Numbered from the stretch's first letter, positions 9,128 to 18,762 are shown. The stretch is 64,000 nucleotides of DNA from Streptococcus pneumoniae (GCF_001096185.1 NZ_CRPU01000003.1:1-64000); one strand, 5' to 3'. Notes: generated by a model from the sequence alone, not told the origin. Numbers and translations are program-made.

Positions 9128-9947
9128 CAACCACGACCATCCTATCTTGACCAAATTGATCCTTGAGTGTTCTTACACGTTTTTCAGGAAGATGCTTCCT
9201 AAAAAGTTCAGGAACACTTCGACCTTGCTTGTATCCAATTTCAAGGTAAATCTTACCACCGTCTTTGAGATAGTCTTTTGCATCTTCCGCAATTCTACGG
9301 TAAATAGCTAGGCCATCCTCATCTGCAAAGAGAGCTAGATGAGGCTCCGAATGCAAAACATTCAAGCCGACCTCTGACGCATCTTCACGAGAGATATAGG
9401 GTGGATTGGAAACAATTATATCATATTTTTCAGAAATTTCTGTAAAACAGTCAGATTTTTTTAAAAATATTTGAAGATTTTGATTTTTAGCATTTTCGCT
9501 AGCTACATCTAAAGCATCTTGGGAAATATCTGCTGCTGTCACTGACCAATCTGGTCTATTTTTTGCTAGAGCGAGAGCAATAGCTCCACTTCCTGTTCCA
9601 ATATCAAGAACCGAAAGATTTTCTTCATGATTTTCAGCCAGGATAAGCTCCACCAACTCCTCTGTCTCTGGACGAGGAATCAAAACCCGCTCATCAACTT
9701 TTAACTGCATTCCATAAAAATCTGCCTGTCCAATGATGTACTGTGCCGGTTTATGAGCTGCTAACTGTTGGAAAATTCCTTTTACAAATACTTCTTCCTC
9801 TGTTGTCACCTCCTGCTGGAGGGCAAAAATAAAGTCTGTAAAAGATAGATTTTTCAGACTACGATAGACAAAAGAGAGGCTTTCAGCTTCCTCTCCTTGT
9901 CTTATCAATTCTTCTTCAAAATCTGAAAATAATTGAGCTAATTTCAT
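9111..9947 (-). CDS. prmC: Peptide chain release factor N5-glutamine methyltransferase
   Basis: The product has 278 residues. It methylates the Gln of the GGQ motif in release factors. The SAM motif VLDIGTGSGAIALALAK (about 116) and the catalytic NPPY motif (IVSNPPYISRED, about 182) are present. It follows prfA with a one-base overlap (TAATG), so enzyme and substrate are translated in tandem, the usual arrangement in Firmicutes. Confidence 0.96.
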   Translation of the reverse strand: MKLAQLFSDFEEELIRQGEEAESLSFVYRSLKNLSFTDFIFALQQEVTTEEEVFVKGIFQQLAAHKPAQYIIGQADFYGMQLKVDERVLIPRPETEELVELILAENHEENLSVLDIGTGSGAIALALAKNRPDWSVTAADISQDALDVASENAKNQNLQIFLKKSDCFTEISEKYDIIVSNPPYISREDASEVGLNVLHSEPHLALFADEDGLAIYRRIAEDAKDYLKDGGKIYLEIGYKQGRSVPELFRKHLPEKRVRTLKDQFGQDRMVVVDDGQD

Positions 9948-11026
9948 TATTTATTTAATTCTTCTAATTTTTGTGTTTGGTCATAAAGCACCAAGGCATC
10001 TACAACTTCGTCCAATTTACCAGATAAAATCGTATCTAGTTTTTGGAGGGTCAAGCCGATACGGTGATCTGTGACACGGTTTTGTGGGAAGTTATAAGTA
10101 CGAATTCGTTCTGAACGGTCACCAGTACCGATTGTTGACTTACGCTCAGCGTCTTGTTCATCCTGAGCAATCTGAGCAAAGTGGTCAGCAACACGCGCAC
10201 GGATGATTTTCATTGCCTTCTCACGGTTTTTCTGCTGGGTACGTTCTTCCTGCATCTCAACCTTGATATTGGTTGGCAAGTGAACGATACGAACGGCAGT
10301 TGCAACCTTATTGACGTTCTGTCCACCAGCACCTGATGCGTGGTAGATGTCAACACGAAGGTCTTTTGGATCAATATCGTATTCAACCTCTTCAACTTCA
10401 GGCATAACAAGAACTGTCGCTGTTGAAGTATGAACACGGCCTTGGCTTTCTGTCACAGGAACACGTTGCACACGGTGGGCACCTGATTCGTACTTAAGCT
10501 TAGAGTATACAGACTGACCTGAAACCATAGCAACCACTTCTTTAAAACCACCGACACCGTTCATAGAAGCTTCCATAACTTCAAAGCGCCAGCCTTGGGC
10601 TTCCGCATACTTTTGATACATAGTTAGAAGGTCTCCAGCGAAAAGTGCCGCTTCGTCTCCACCAGCTGCTCCACGGATTTCTAAGATAATATTCTTGTCA
10701 TCGTTTGGATCCTTTGGAAGGAGCAAGATTTTTAGTTTTTCTTCGTACTCTTCTTTTTCAGCCTTGGCATCTTTGAGCTCTTGCTTGGCCATTTCTTCCA
10801 AGTCCGCATCTCCACCTGATTCTTTAATCATTTCCTCTGCGTCAACGATGTTTTGAAGGACTTGTTTGTATTCACGGTAGGCTGTTACCGTATCACGAGT
10901 TGAAGCTTCTTCTTTTGATAGCTCCATGAAACGCTTGGTGTCCGAAACCACATCTGGGTCACTGAGCAACTCTCCTAATTCTTCATAACGGTCTTCTACA
11001 GCTTGTAGTTGATCATAGATGTTCAT
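9947..11026 (-). CDS. prfA: Peptide chain release factor 1
   Basis: The product has 359 residues. It recognises UAA/UAG and triggers peptide release; the GGQ loop is in [17 protein letters not shown] (about 230-246), and the [16 protein letters not shown] region carries the codon-recognition neighbourhood. It overlaps tdk by four bases (ATGA) and prmC by one, so the operon is very compact. Full length with no anomaly. Confidence 0.97.
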   Translation of the reverse strand: MNIYDQLQAVEDRYEELGELLSDPDVVSDTKRFMELSKEEASTRDTVTAYREYKQVLQNIVDAEEMIKESGGDADLEEMAKQELKDAKAEKEEYEEKLKILLLPKDPNDDKNIILEIRGAAGGDEAALFAGDLLTMYQKYAEAQGWRFEVMEASMNGVGGFKEVVAMVSGQSVYSKLKYESGAHRVQRVPVTESQGRVHTSTATVLVMPEVEEVEYDIDPKDLRVDIYHASGAGGQNVNKVATAVRIVHLPTNIKVEMQEERTQQKNREKAMKIIRARVADHFAQIAQDEQDAERKSTIGTGDRSERIRTYNFPQNRVTDHRIGLTLQKLDTILSGKLDEVVDALVLYDQTQKLEELNK

Positions 11027-11613
11027 TTTTCTTCATTCTCCTTGTTGATTTCAGGCGCAAAATAATGTTTACGGCAAACCGAGATATAGGTTTCATTACC
11101 ACCAATCTGAATCTGTTCTCCATCGTAAACGGGCAGTCCATTCTGTGTTCGCAAGACCATAGTCGCCTTTTTCTTACAATACTGGCAAATGGTCTTGATT
11201 TCGTCAATCTTGTCTGCTAAGAGCAAGAGATACTTGGAACCTTCGAACAGTTCATTGCGAAAGTCATTTTTCAAGCCAAAAGCCATGACAGGTATGTCTA
11301 ACTCATCAACAACACGAGCTAGATCGTAAACATGATGACGTTTGAGAAACTGGGCTTCATCGACCAACACACAGTAAGGTGTTTCTGGTAAATCACGGAT
11401 ATAGCCGAATATATCAGTTGTTTCCTCAATAGCAATGGCAGGGCGTTTCATGCCAATTCGACTCGATACATAGCCAACACCGTCACGAGTATCCAGAGCT
11501 GAAGTCATAATGACAACACCTTTTCCTTGCTCCTCATAGTTATAGGCCACTTTGAGAATCTCAATCGTTTTACCAGAGTTCATGGTCCCATAACGATAAT
11601 ACAACTGTGCCAT
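11023..11613 (-). CDS. tdk: Thymidine kinase
   Basis: The product has 196 residues, type II thymidine kinase. The P-loop GTMNSGKT (about 9-16), the DEAQF motif (about 85) and the zinc-binding CQYC...CRKH cysteines (about 143-181) are visible. It phosphorylates thymidine for dTTP salvage in the cytosol. It is the first gene of the minus-strand operon continuing into prfA and is divergent from the tautomerase gene. Confidence 0.96.
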   Translation of the reverse strand: MAQLYYRYGTMNSGKTIEILKVAYNYEEQGKGVVIMTSALDTRDGVGYVSSRIGMKRPAIAIEETTDIFGYIRDLPETPYCVLVDEAQFLKRHHVYDLARVVDELDIPVMAFGLKNDFRNELFEGSKYLLLLADKIDEIKTICQYCKKKATMVLRTQNGLPVYDGEQIQIGGNETYISVCRKHYFAPEINKENEEK

Positions 11614-11736
11614 GTTTCTTGCTTCACGTCCATTTCTAAATTTTTGCTACATTCTAGTATATCATAATTTTCTTAAGCTTTAAACGGCAAAATGTGGTAA
11701 AATAGAAGAAATCAAAAACTAGTGGAGGAAGCTATT

Positions 11737-11919
11737 ATGCCATTTGTACGCATCGATTTATTTGAAGGACGCACGCTCGAGCAAAAGAAAGCTCTTGCTA
11801 AGGAAGTAACGGAAGCGGTTGTCCGCAACACTGGAGCTCCTCAATCTGCTGTCCATGTCATCATCAACGACATGCCAGAAGGAACTTATTTCCCACAAGG
11901 GGAAATGCGCACCAAATAA
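11737..11919 (+). CDS. 4-oxalocrotonate tautomerase-family enzyme
   Basis: The product has 60 residues. The ATG at 11737 (with GGAGGA upstream) is chosen because after Met removal it exposes the catalytic Pro-1 (PFVRIDLFEGRT), essential in this superfamily. The length and the VHVIINDMPEGTYFPQGE tail match the DmpI/YwhB-like tautomerases. The natural substrate in streptococci is unknown. It stands alone between tdk and mnmE and has its own terminator. Confidence 0.9.
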   Translation: MPFVRIDLFEGRTLEQKKALAKEVTEAVVRNTGAPQSAVHVIINDMPEGTYFPQGEMRTK

Positions 11920-11921
11920 GC

Positions 11922-11955
11922 TAGCTTAAGCAGAATTGCTTAGGCTTTTTCAATC
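11922..11955 (+). terminator. Terminator after the tautomerase gene
   Basis: An imperfect 10-bp stem (AGCTTAAGCA against TGCTTAGGCT) with a GAAT loop is followed by Ts. Confidence 0.7.
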
Positions 11956-12056
11956 TCCAAGTAGCATTCATTGAAGAAATAGTTCAAATTTGTTACAATT
12001 TGAAAAGAGACTTGGAAAAATTTCCAAGAAAAGAGCCATTTATTAAAGGAAACATT

Positions 12057-13430
12057 ATGATTACACGTGAATTTGATACCATCGCTGCTATCTCTACTCC
12101 ACTAGGTGAAGGGGCTATTGGTATTGTCCGCCTGAGCGGAACAGACAGTTTTGCTATTGCGCAAAAGATTTTTAAAGGGAAAGACTTAAGCAGGGTTGCC
12201 AGCCATACCCTTAACTACGGTCACATCGTTGATCCTCAGACAGGGAAGGTCATGGACGAGGTTATGGTTGGGGCTATGAAGTCTCCAAAGACCTTCACTC
12301 GTGAGGATATTATCGAGATTAACACCCACGGTGGGATTGCGGTGACCAATGAGATTCTCCAGCTAGCTATCCGTGAAGGAGCTCGGTTAGCAGAACCTGG
12401 TGAATTTACCAAACGTGCCTTTTTAAACGGTCGTGTAGACTTGACACAGGCCGAGGCGGTCATGGATATCATCCGCGCCAAGACAGACAAGGCCATGAAC
12501 ATTGCGGTCAAACAACTTGATGGTTCCCTTTCTGATCTTATCAATAATACCCGCCAAGAAATCCTCAACACACTTGCCCAAGTTGAGGTTAATATCGACT
12601 ATCCTGAGTATGACGATGTTGAAGAAGCGACTACTGCAGTTGTCCGCGAGAAGACAATGGAGTTTGAACAATTACTAACCAATCTCCTTAGGACAGCCCG
12701 TCGTGGCAAAATCCTTCGCGAAGGAATTTCTACAGCAATCATAGGCCGTCCCAATGTTGGGAAATCTAGCCTCCTCAACAACCTCTTGCGTGAGGACAAG
12801 GCTATCGTTACAGATATTGCTGGGACTACTCGAGATGTCATTGAAGAATACGTCAACATCAACGGCGTTCCTCTAAAATTGATTGACACAGCTGGTATCC
12901 GCGAAACGGATGACATCGTGGAACAAATCGGAGTTGAGCGTTCGAAAAAAGCCCTCAAGGAAGCTGACTTGGTTCTACTGGTGCTAAATGCCAGTGAACC
13001 ACTAACCGCCCAAGACCGCCAACTCCTAGAAATCAGTCAGGAGACTAATCGCATTATTCTTCTTAACAAAACTGACCTGCCAGAAGTTATTGAAACCTCT
13101 GAACTTCCAGAAGATGTCATCCGCATTTCAGTCCTTAAAAACCAAAACATCGATAAGATTGAAGAGAGAATCAACAACCTCTTCTTTGAAAATGCTGGTT
13201 TGGTTGAGCAAGATGCCACTTACTTGTCAAATGCCCGTCATATTTCCTTGATTGAAAAAGCAGTTGAAAGTCTTCAAGCTGTTAATGAAGGTCTTGAACT
13301 GGGAATGCCAGTTGACTTGCTTCAAGTTGACTTGACCCGTACTTGGGAAATTCTCGGAGAAATCACTGGAGATGCTGCTCCAGATGAACTCATTACCCAA
13401 CTCTTTAGCCAATTCTGTTTAGGAAAATAA
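12057..13430 (+). CDS. mnmE: tRNA modification GTPase MnmE
   Basis: The product has 457 residues from ATG 12057 ([20 protein letters not shown]), preceded by AAAGGAAAC. An N-terminal folate-binding dimerisation domain is followed by a GTPase inserted in a helical domain, with G1 GRPNVGKSS (about 231) and G3 DTAGIRET (about 276). The C-terminal FCLGK provides the catalytic Cys of the CxGK motif. With MnmG it makes (c)mnm5 at wobble uridine 34. Monocistronic here. Confidence 0.97.
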   Translation: MITREFDTIAAISTPLGEGAIGIVRLSGTDSFAIAQKIFKGKDLSRVASHTLNYGHIVDPQTGKVMDEVMVGAMKSPKTFTREDIIEINTHGGIAVTNEILQLAIREGARLAEPGEFTKRAFLNGRVDLTQAEAVMDIIRAKTDKAMNIAVKQLDGSLSDLINNTRQEILNTLAQVEVNIDYPEYDDVEEATTAVVREKTMEFEQLLTNLLRTARRGKILREGISTAIIGRPNVGKSSLLNNLLREDKAIVTDIAGTTRDVIEEYVNINGVPLKLIDTAGIRETDDIVEQIGVERSKKALKEADLVLLVLNASEPLTAQDRQLLEISQETNRIILLNKTDLPEVIETSELPEDVIRISVLKNQNIDKIEERINNLFFENAGLVEQDATYLSNARHISLIEKAVESLQAVNEGLELGMPVDLLQVDLTRTWEILGEITGDAAPDELITQLFSQFCLGK

Positions 13431-13432
13431 GA

Positions 13433-13466
13433 AAAATCCATGATCCTGCATTCGGTCATGGATTTT
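13433..13466. terminator. Bidirectional terminator between mnmE and dapA
   Basis: A perfect 11-bp stem (AAAATCCATGA / TCATGGATTTT) gives U-rich 3' ends on both strands and serves the two convergent genes. Confidence 0.85.
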
Positions 13467-13476
13467 ATTGTCTTCA

Positions 13477-14412
13477 TTAATAATCTGGTCTTAAAACCCC
13501 TGTTACAGTTGCCTTAGTCGCTTCGTAGTCGCCATCTACGACAACTTTGATAATGCGTTTGGCATCTTCTTCTGGTGCTGGAACAAGAGGTAGACGAGTT
13601 GGGCCAGCTGCAAATCCCATATAGTTGAGAACTGCCTTAACTGGAGCAGGACTTGGATAAGAGAAGAGGGCATTGACCTTAGGAATGAATTTACGTTGAA
13701 TAGCTGCAGCTTTCTTCATATCGCTTTCTGCAATGGCAGTAAACATCTCATGCATTTCATCCCCATTTGTATGAGAGGCAACAGAAATAACCCCATCCGC
13801 ACCAAGGTTCATGGCATGGAAAGCATCTCCATCCTCACCAGTATAGACCAAGAACTCTTCTGGTTTGTGCTCAATCAAGTAAGCCATATTAGCCAAGCTA
13901 GTACATTCTTTGACACCAATAATATTTGGATGATCAGCCAAGCGAAGCATAGTTTCTGGAGTTAATTCGACAACTACACGCCCTGGAATGTTATAGATAA
14001 TAATTGGTAGGTCAGAAGCGTCTGCAATTGCTTTAAAGTGCTGGTACATCCCTTCTTGAGAAGGTTTGTTGTAGTAAGGAACAATAGCAAGCCCAGCATC
14101 AAAACCGCCAAATTCCGCTACTTCTTTGACAAACTCGATCGAGTCACGCGTATCATTGGTACCTACACCCGCAATCAAAGGAACACGTCCATTGACAATC
14201 TTTTGTACAGCCGCAAAGAGTTCCAACTCCTCATCGTGGGTCAAAGTTGGACTCTCAGCAGTGGTCCCTGCGAGAAGAATTCCATCTGTATGATGGTCCA
14301 ATAAATGCTCAATCAAGGCTGGAATAGCATCAAAGTTGATGGAACCATCCTCGTGGAAGGGAGTAATAAAGGCTGTGATGATTTTACACTCTTTTAAATC
14401 TTGATAAGACAT
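13477..14412 (-). CDS. dapA: 4-hydroxy-tetrahydrodipicolinate synthase
   Basis: The product has 311 residues. It condenses aspartate semialdehyde with pyruvate, first step of lysine/DAP synthesis; lysine is also the stem-peptide crosslinking residue in pneumococcal wall. The Schiff-base lysine is in IIGVKECTS (Lys-168), the catalytic Tyr in IIIYNIPGR (Tyr-140) and the Thr pair in [10 protein letters not shown] (50-51). It lies 55 bases downstream of asd, which makes its substrate. Confidence 0.97.
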   Translation of the reverse strand: MSYQDLKECKIITAFITPFHEDGSINFDAIPALIEHLLDHHTDGILLAGTTAESPTLTHDEELELFAAVQKIVNGRVPLIAGVGTNDTRDSIEFVKEVAEFGGFDAGLAIVPYYNKPSQEGMYQHFKAIADASDLPIIIYNIPGRVVVELTPETMLRLADHPNIIGVKECTSLANMAYLIEHKPEEFLVYTGEDGDAFHAMNLGADGVISVASHTNGDEMHEMFTAIAESDMKKAAAIQRKFIPKVNALFSYPSPAPVKAVLNYMGFAAGPTRLPLVPAPEEDAKRIIKVVVDGDYEATKATVTGVLRPDY

Positions 14413-14436
14413 GAAAACACCTCTCTATTTCAAAGA

Positions 14437-14456
14437 AGGAGTTCATCTGAACTCCT
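14437..14456 (-). repeat. 20-base palindrome between asd and dapA
   Basis: AGGAGTTCA and its exact complement with a two-base centre form a hairpin in the asd-dapA spacer, followed by TTCTTTG on the minus strand. It may reduce read-through from asd into dapA or protect the upstream mRNA. Confidence 0.55.
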
Positions 14457-14467
14457 AAACGATATAA

Positions 14468-15544
14468 CTATTTTAATTCAAATTTCAATTCGGCAGTTGG
14501 ACGAACCAATCCACGTTCATGAAGAGTTTCAGCAATCTGAACTGAGTTCCAAGCAGCACCTTTGAGCAGGTTATCTGAAACAACCCACATGTGGATTCCT
14601 TTTTCAGCATCCAAGTCTTTACGGATACGACCAACAAAGGTATCACGTGAACCCACTGCATTGATGGCTTGCGGATAAATTTGATGAGCTACATCATCTT
14701 CGAGAACAGCACCTGGGAAGGCTGCGATAGCTGCTTTTACTTCTTCGATTGGAGCCACTTCTTTTGTTTCGATATAAACAGACTCAGAGTGAGCTGACAA
14801 GACTGGAATACGCACACATGTTGCAGATACTGCAATGCTATCATCTTCCATAATTTTCTTAGTTTCCTTAGTCATCTTCATCTCTTCGTAAGTGTAATCA
14901 TTGTCAGTGAAGACATCGATTTGTGGAAGAGCATTAAAAGCGATAGGATAATGTTTCTTATCACCACCTGAAGGCAAGATTTCCGCATGCAAATCACGTG
15001 GGTTTACACCATCATTCAAGACTTCACGAAGTTCACGTTGTGTTTCAAGAATTGCTCCCATACCAGCACCTGAAACTGCTTGGTAAGTTGAAACAATGAT
15101 ACGATCCAAGCCCCATTTTTGACGAACTGGCTCAAGAGCTACCATCATTTGGATTGTTGAACAGTTAGGGCAGGCAATAATACCGTTGTGAGCATCAAGT
15201 GCGTGAGCATTGACCTCTGGAACAACCAAAGGAACATCTGGATTTTGACGGAAGTAAGATGTATTATCTACTACTACCGCTCCAGCTTTAACTGCGTATG
15301 GTGCATATTTAGCTGATGTAGAACCACCTGCTGAAAAGAGAGCAATGTCAACTCCTTCAAAAGCTGTTTCAGTCGTTTCTTCAATTGTAATATCTTGATC
15401 TTTAAATTTCAAAGTCTTGCCTGCTGAACGTGCAGAAGCAAGTAAACGAATTTTATCGATTGGAAGTGTTGATTCTTCCAACATTTTTATCATCTGAGCT
15501 CCGACAGCACCTGTTGCGCCGACTACAGCAACTGTATATCCCAT
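14468..15544 (-). CDS. asd: Aspartate-semialdehyde dehydrogenase
   Basis: The product has 358 residues. NADPH-dependent reduction of aspartyl phosphate, feeding lysine, threonine and methionine synthesis. The Rossmann motif [13 protein letters not shown] (about 6-18), the catalytic Cys in [11 protein letters not shown] (about 128) and the [14 protein letters not shown] stretch are present. Its own promoter lies just upstream (TATAAT at about 15,588-15,593), downstream of an independently terminated small RNA. Confidence 0.97.
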   Translation of the reverse strand: MGYTVAVVGATGAVGAQMIKMLEESTLPIDKIRLLASARSAGKTLKFKDQDITIEETTETAFEGVDIALFSAGGSTSAKYAPYAVKAGAVVVDNTSYFRQNPDVPLVVPEVNAHALDAHNGIIACPNCSTIQMMVALEPVRQKWGLDRIIVSTYQAVSGAGMGAILETQRELREVLNDGVNPRDLHAEILPSGGDKKHYPIAFNALPQIDVFTDNDYTYEEMKMTKETKKIMEDDSIAVSATCVRIPVLSAHSESVYIETKEVAPIEEVKAAIAAFPGAVLEDDVAHQIYPQAINAVGSRDTFVGRIRKDLDAEKGIHMWVVSDNLLKGAAWNSVQIAETLHERGLVRPTAELKFELK

Positions 15545-15640
15545 AAATAACCTCTTTCGGAATTTTCTAAAAATTTCTATAATAGATGTATTATACTACT
15601 TTTTTCATGAATTGCAAAGCTTTTTCATCATTTTTTGAAA

Positions 15641-15670
15641 AATAAAAATCCCCAGTCGCTAGACTAGGGA
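15641..15670 (-). terminator. Terminator of the asd-motif RNA
   Basis: A 9-bp stem with one mismatch (15649-15657 with 15662-15670) is followed on the minus strand by TTTTTATTTTT. Confidence 0.85.
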
Positions 15671-15785
15671 CTAAGAGGCATCTCCATGTGATGAGCAGGT
15701 TCACACAACTCATCAAGGTCCGCTCCTGCGTTATGACCTCCTTATGCTCAATAGTAGTCCGAAGACTACCTATCGACTCATCGCA
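15641..15785 (-). ncRNA. asd-motif small RNA
   Basis: The minus strand between a strong promoter and a terminator encodes an RNA of about 135-145 nt with no usable open frame. It is structured: a hairpin around GTAGTCTTCGGACTAC and a terminal hairpin. Position upstream of asd in a streptococcus fits the known asd RNA motif, which is reported to be transcribed on its own. The terminator and the separate asd promoter here support a free small RNA rather than a riboswitch. The match to the motif is from memory, not a covariance search. Confidence 0.7.
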
Positions 15786-15791
15786 TCTACT

Positions 15792-15820
15792 ATTCTACTA
15801 GATAGAGTCACTTTTGTCAA
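15792..15820 (-). promoter_or_regulatory. Promoter of the asd-motif RNA
   Basis: On the minus strand a perfect TTGACA (15815-15820), a 17-base spacer and TAGAAT (15792-15797) predict a start near 15785. Confidence 0.8.
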
Positions 15821-15892
15821 CAGACGAAACTCTTTAGTTTCATTTACACAGATGAATAGAAATATCTTTGAAACATTTGATGCAGACATAAC

Positions 15893-15918
15893 AAAAACCC
15901 TTGTAAATCAAGGGTTTT
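15893..15918 (-). terminator. Terminator after tRNA-Thr
   Basis: Stem AAAACCCTTG / CAAGGGTTTT with a 6-base loop; the minus-strand 3' side is U-rich. Confidence 0.8.
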
Positions 15919-15931
15919 GCTGTCTATATCA

Positions 15932-16004
15932 TGCTAATTGCCGGGATTGAACCGGCGACCTCATCCTTACCATGGATGCGCTCTGCCAACTGAGCTAAAT
16001 CAGC
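15932..16004 (-). tRNA. tRNA-Thr (GGT)
   Basis: A full 73-nt cloverleaf can be folded on the minus strand: acceptor GCTGATT/AATTAGC with one G-U pair, D arm with AGTTGG, anticodon stem CATCC/GGATG with loop ATGGTAA (anticodon GGT, threonine), and a T arm with GGTTCAATCC. CCA is not encoded. It has its own promoter and terminator, so it is a single-tRNA transcription unit. Confidence 0.95.
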
Positions 16005-16014
16005 TTACTTAAAA

Positions 16015-16043
16015 AGTATACTATAATCAGAAAAACTTGTCAA
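16015..16043 (-). promoter_or_regulatory. Promoter of tRNA-Thr
   Basis: Minus strand TTGACA (16038-16043), 17-base spacer, TATACT (16015-16020); predicted start about 5 bases before the mature tRNA. Confidence 0.8.
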
Positions 16044-16067
16044 GTTTCCTTAGAAATTTTCTATAAG

Positions 16068-16095
16068 AAAAAGCCAGGTAAAGGCTACCTAGCTT
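16068..16095 (-). terminator. Terminator of queT
   Basis: Stem AAGCTAGGTA / TACCTGGCTT-like with a short loop, then TTTTTC on the minus strand, just past the queT stop. Confidence 0.75.
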
Positions 16096-16103
16096 GTCCT
16101 GTT

Positions 16104-16613
16104 CTATTTGCTTAAATCGATTCGACGACCAATTTTACCAATAATAATCGCTCCAATAATCAATGAAGCAAATTCACCGATCCCTGTTGTAAACCAAGTA
16201 AGGAAGAATGGTAATTCTGCTACAATATTTAACTCTGCAGCGATAGTAAACATAGAAATTGAAAAGAGGATTGAAAAGAAGAAATGATCTTTTCGAATCA
16301 ATCCGTTAAAGAGGTAATCCTTACTATATTTTGCAAAAAGCCAAACACCTAGACTAAGGAATACTAGGGTTGATCCGCCACCAACAAAGACATCTAGTAG
16401 TCCGAAGCTAAAGAAATTAGCAATCATACAACCGATGGTAACTCCGATGATGTACTTGGGATTGTAAAAAGCCATAAAGTTCATCATTTCTGAAATACGA
16501 AACTGATAAGCACCATAGCTAATGGCATTTAGGGGCGGTGTGACAGTCAAAACGACATAGATAGCAGCGACGATTGCAATATCTGCAACATCACGAATAG
16601 TTAATTTTTTCAT
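16104..16613 (-). CDS. queT: Queuosine precursor transporter QueT
   Basis: The product has 169 residues with about five membrane segments (for example IAIVAAIYVVLTVTPPLNAI near the start and IIGAIIIGKIGRR near the end). It matches the QueT/COG4708 (DUF988) S-components of ECF transporters, thought to import a queuosine precursor such as preQ1. The preQ1-II riboswitch immediately upstream strongly supports this. Transported substrate is inferred from regulation, not measured. Confidence 0.93.
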   Translation of the reverse strand: MKKLTIRDVADIAIVAAIYVVLTVTPPLNAISYGAYQFRISEMMNFMAFYNPKYIIGVTIGCMIANFFSFGLLDVFVGGGSTLVFLSLGVWLFAKYSKDYLFNGLIRKDHFFFSILFSISMFTIAAELNIVAELPFFLTWFTTGIGEFASLIIGAIIIGKIGRRIDLSK

Positions 16614-16615
16614 CT

Positions 16616-16675
16616 TTTCTCCTTTGGCGGGTTGTCCGCGTAAAATATGCTTGGTGAAAGAAGCTAAGCACCAAG
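16616..16675 (-). promoter_or_regulatory. preQ1-II riboswitch
   Basis: On the minus strand CTTGGTGCTTAGC, a UC-rich loop, CACCAAGCATA, an A-rich linker, GCGGACAACCCGCC and AAAGGAGAA fit the streptococcal preQ1-II (COG4708) aptamer, including the H-type pseudoknot with its embedded Shine-Dalgarno. Ligand binding would hide AAGGAG and repress queT translation. This is close to the structurally studied pneumococcal aptamer as I remember it. Confidence 0.93.
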
Positions 16676-16697
16676 GGTTGCTTTATTCAACCTTACT

Positions 16698-16730
16698 AGT
16701 ATAGCACAATAGCCTGCTTTATGCTATACT
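16698..16730. promoter_or_regulatory. Divergent mirrored promoters of queT and the GtrA gene
   Basis: A perfect inverted repeat, AGTATAGCA (16698-16706) and TGCTATACT (16722-16730), contains an extended -10 (TGCTATACT) for each strand. One reads into the riboswitch and queT, the other into the GtrA-family gene. The symmetry could also be a regulator site. Confidence 0.6.
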
Positions 16731-16736
16731 TAAAAC

Positions 16737-17168
16737 ATGAAAATTCCTATTCAAAAATTTTTTAACAATGAAATCTTAGCCTATCTCTTTTTTGGCCTTG
16801 CGACAACTCTAGTTTCGATTCTCTCACGACTAGTCATTTATCAACTAAGTCATCAGGAACTCCTTGCTACTGCCCTAGCAAATAGTATCGGTATCCTCTT
16901 TGCCTTTATCACAAATGATACGATTGTGTTTAAGCAAGCAAGGAAGAATCGACTTATCCGTTTAGTGAAATTTTCTCTTGCTCGCCTTTCTACTTTTCTG
17001 TTAGACTTGTTTTTAACTTTTCTCTTTGTAACTCATTTTCCTCACATCATAGGGCAATTTGTAAATGAAAATCTTGATAAGGTAAATGCAATTGAAACGA
17101 TAATTGCACAAATACTCATTATTATCATCAATTATATCTTGAGCAAGGTCTATATTTTTAGAAAATAA
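16737..17168 (+). CDS. GtrA-family membrane protein, probably leaderless
   Basis: The product has 143 residues with four predicted membrane segments, matching the GtrA/DPMS flippase-like family implicated in moving lipid-linked sugars across the membrane. The ATG at 16737 has no ribosome binding site, and the -10 TATACT ends at 16730, so transcription should start at or very near the A of ATG. This suggests a leaderless mRNA. The N-terminus KFFNNEILAYLFFGLATTLVS is the normal family start, so a later start is unlikely. Confidence 0.85.
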   Translation: MKIPIQKFFNNEILAYLFFGLATTLVSILSRLVIYQLSHQELLATALANSIGILFAFITNDTIVFKQARKNRLIRLVKFSLARLSTFLLDLFLTFLFVTHFPHIIGQFVNENLDKVNAIETIIAQILIIIINYILSKVYIFRK

Positions 17169-17249
17169 TGCTCCATTTATGAGCCTTTTAATTGCCTTCT
17201 ATAATGATTTAGGATACAATGAAACACGAAACATTGAAAGGAAAACAGT

Positions 17250-17627
17250 ATGTTAAAAAATCTAAAATCATTCTTGCTTCGAGGAAATGTTATTGACCTT
17301 GCTGTCGGTGTTGTCATTGCCTCTGCTTTTGGTGCTATCGTTACTTCACTTGTAAACGACATTATCACTCCTCTTATTTTAAATCCCGCTTTGAAAGCTG
17401 CTAAAGTCGAACGTATCGCTCAACTTTCTTGGCATGGAGTCGGCTATGGTAACTTTTTAAGTGCTATTATCAATTTTATCTTTGTCGGTACCGCCCTCTT
17501 CTTTATTATCAAGGGTATTGAAAAAGCACAGAAACTGACTGGCATAAAGGAAGAAAAAACTGACGAAAAAAAACCAACCGAATTGGAAGTCCTTCAAGAA
17601 ATAAAAGCGCTTCTTGAGAAAAAATAA
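17250..17627 (+). CDS. mscL: Large-conductance mechanosensitive channel
   Basis: The product has 125 residues. Homopentameric channel that opens under membrane tension in hypo-osmotic shock. The N-terminal amphipathic helix and first pore helix (FLLRGNVIDLAVGVVIASAF) and the second segment (GNFLSAIINFIFVGTALFFI) are intact, with a charged C-terminal helix (LQEIKALLEKK). GAAAGGAAAACAGT precedes the start. Monocistronic. Confidence 0.97.
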   Translation: MLKNLKSFLLRGNVIDLAVGVVIASAFGAIVTSLVNDIITPLILNPALKAAKVERIAQLSWHGVGYGNFLSAIINFIFVGTALFFIIKGIEKAQKLTGIKEEKTDEKKPTELEVLQEIKALLEKK

Positions 17628-17632
17628 TCGAT

Positions 17633-17665
17633 TAAAAGGATCTAGCGCAAAGCTAAATCCTTTTT
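17633..17665. terminator. Bidirectional terminator mscL/hemH
   Basis: A 12-bp stem with one mismatch (AAAGGATCTAGC / GCTAAATCCTTT) and a short loop, with A/T runs on both sides, serves the convergent genes. Confidence 0.8.
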
Positions 17666-17667
17666 CT

Positions 17668-18762
17668 TTACTCTTTGGGTAACTTACCTGCTTTCTCAAG
17701 CATTTTCTTGATCAAATAAGGCATCTTAACATTTTCACGACCTTTTTTCTCAATCAATTTTTTCACAAATTCTGGCATTTGTAAATCTTGAGATTCAGCC
17801 AAAATGTTTTTAGTCTCATCTGAAGGAACTAACTCATCAAAGGTTTCTTCTTCTGGGAGAAATTCCTTAAACTCTTTGTCCTCATTAGCTCTGACTGTAT
17901 TAACCAAGGCATCAATCAAACGAGAATCTGTATTTGGCATTGGTGGACGATGGTAGTTTACCCCAAATTCCTGACATAAGTCATAACATTCCACATCATT
18001 GTCAAACAAGACTTCAATATGCTCGCTAATGAAGCTGATAGGAACAAAAATATAATGGTCTGGATGTTCTTTCTGTTCTCTGAGATATTCTAATACATCT
18101 GGTTTAATCCATGGAATCCCAATATCACTCTCACTTTGCCAGGTATTTGTATATTGATCGGAACTCAAACCTAGTTTTTCAGCAACTAGCTTGCTATTTT
18201 CGAAAATTTGGTCAATATATGGGTCACCAAAATCCAAGGCAAAAATAGGCACACTATGGGCTGAAAAGATGACTTTAAAGCTATCCTGCTTTACTTCTTC
18301 TTTTAAAATCTTAGCAATTTCATCTGCCCAATAGTTTAAGAGTGCTTCTTCCTGATACCAGTCCTTAATGACCAAAAATTGAATTTGCTTGCTTTCTAAA
18401 AATTTCTCATAACCCATGACAGAGTAAAAAGAATAATGAGGCTCCAAAATCAGGCAAATACACTGCTCAATGCCGTCTGCTTCCATCTGACCAATTACAT
18501 CTGGAATAAAGGGACTGGAAAACTTATTGGCAAAATAGACACTATATTCATTTCCTAGCCTAGCTTCTACCAAGGCAACCTCTTCACGAGTAATTCTTTG
18601 CAGAGGCGTGCCTCCAATACGTACATAATTATCATAGAGAGTTTGAATCTCGTGGTCTTGAGGTCTCACTCCACGACGAATATTTGTGAAAAAATCAGCC
18701 ACACCTTCAAAGGTAATCTCTTCTGGCGAACCGAAGGTCATCATTAAAATTGCTTTTTTCAT
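17668..18762 (-). CDS. hemH: Ferrochelatase-family protein
   Basis: The product has 364 residues. The family inserts iron into (copro)porphyrin; the catalytic His is in [16 protein letters not shown] (about 169), and the N-terminal [19 protein letters not shown] and Gly-Thr-Pro motif ([10 protein letters not shown]) are conserved. Streptococci of this group do not make haem themselves, so this is an orphan of the pathway. It could act on imported porphyrin or have another metal-related role. No other haem gene lies in the window. Confidence 0.88.
   Translation of the reverse strand: MKKAILMMTFGSPEEITFEGVADFFTNIRRGVRPQDHEIQTLYDNYVRIGGTPLQRITREEVALVEARLGNEYSVYFANKFSSPFIPDVIGQMEADGIEQCICLILEPHYSFYSVMGYEKFLESKQIQFLVIKDWYQEEALLNYWADEIAKILKEEVKQDSFKVIFSAHSVPIFALDFGDPYIDQIFENSKLVAEKLGLSSDQYTNTWQSESDIGIPWIKPDVLEYLREQKEHPDHYIFVPISFISEHIEVLFDNDVECYDLCQEFGVNYHRPPMPNTDSRLIDALVNTVRANEDKEFKEFLPEEETFDELVPSDETKNILAESQDLQMPEFVKKLIEKKGRENVKMPYLIKKMLEKAGKLPKE

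Noticed and set aside
15641-15820. Lysine riboswitch upstream of asd
   Set aside because: The conserved L-box core is not visible, and the RNA has its own terminator and is separated from asd by another promoter.
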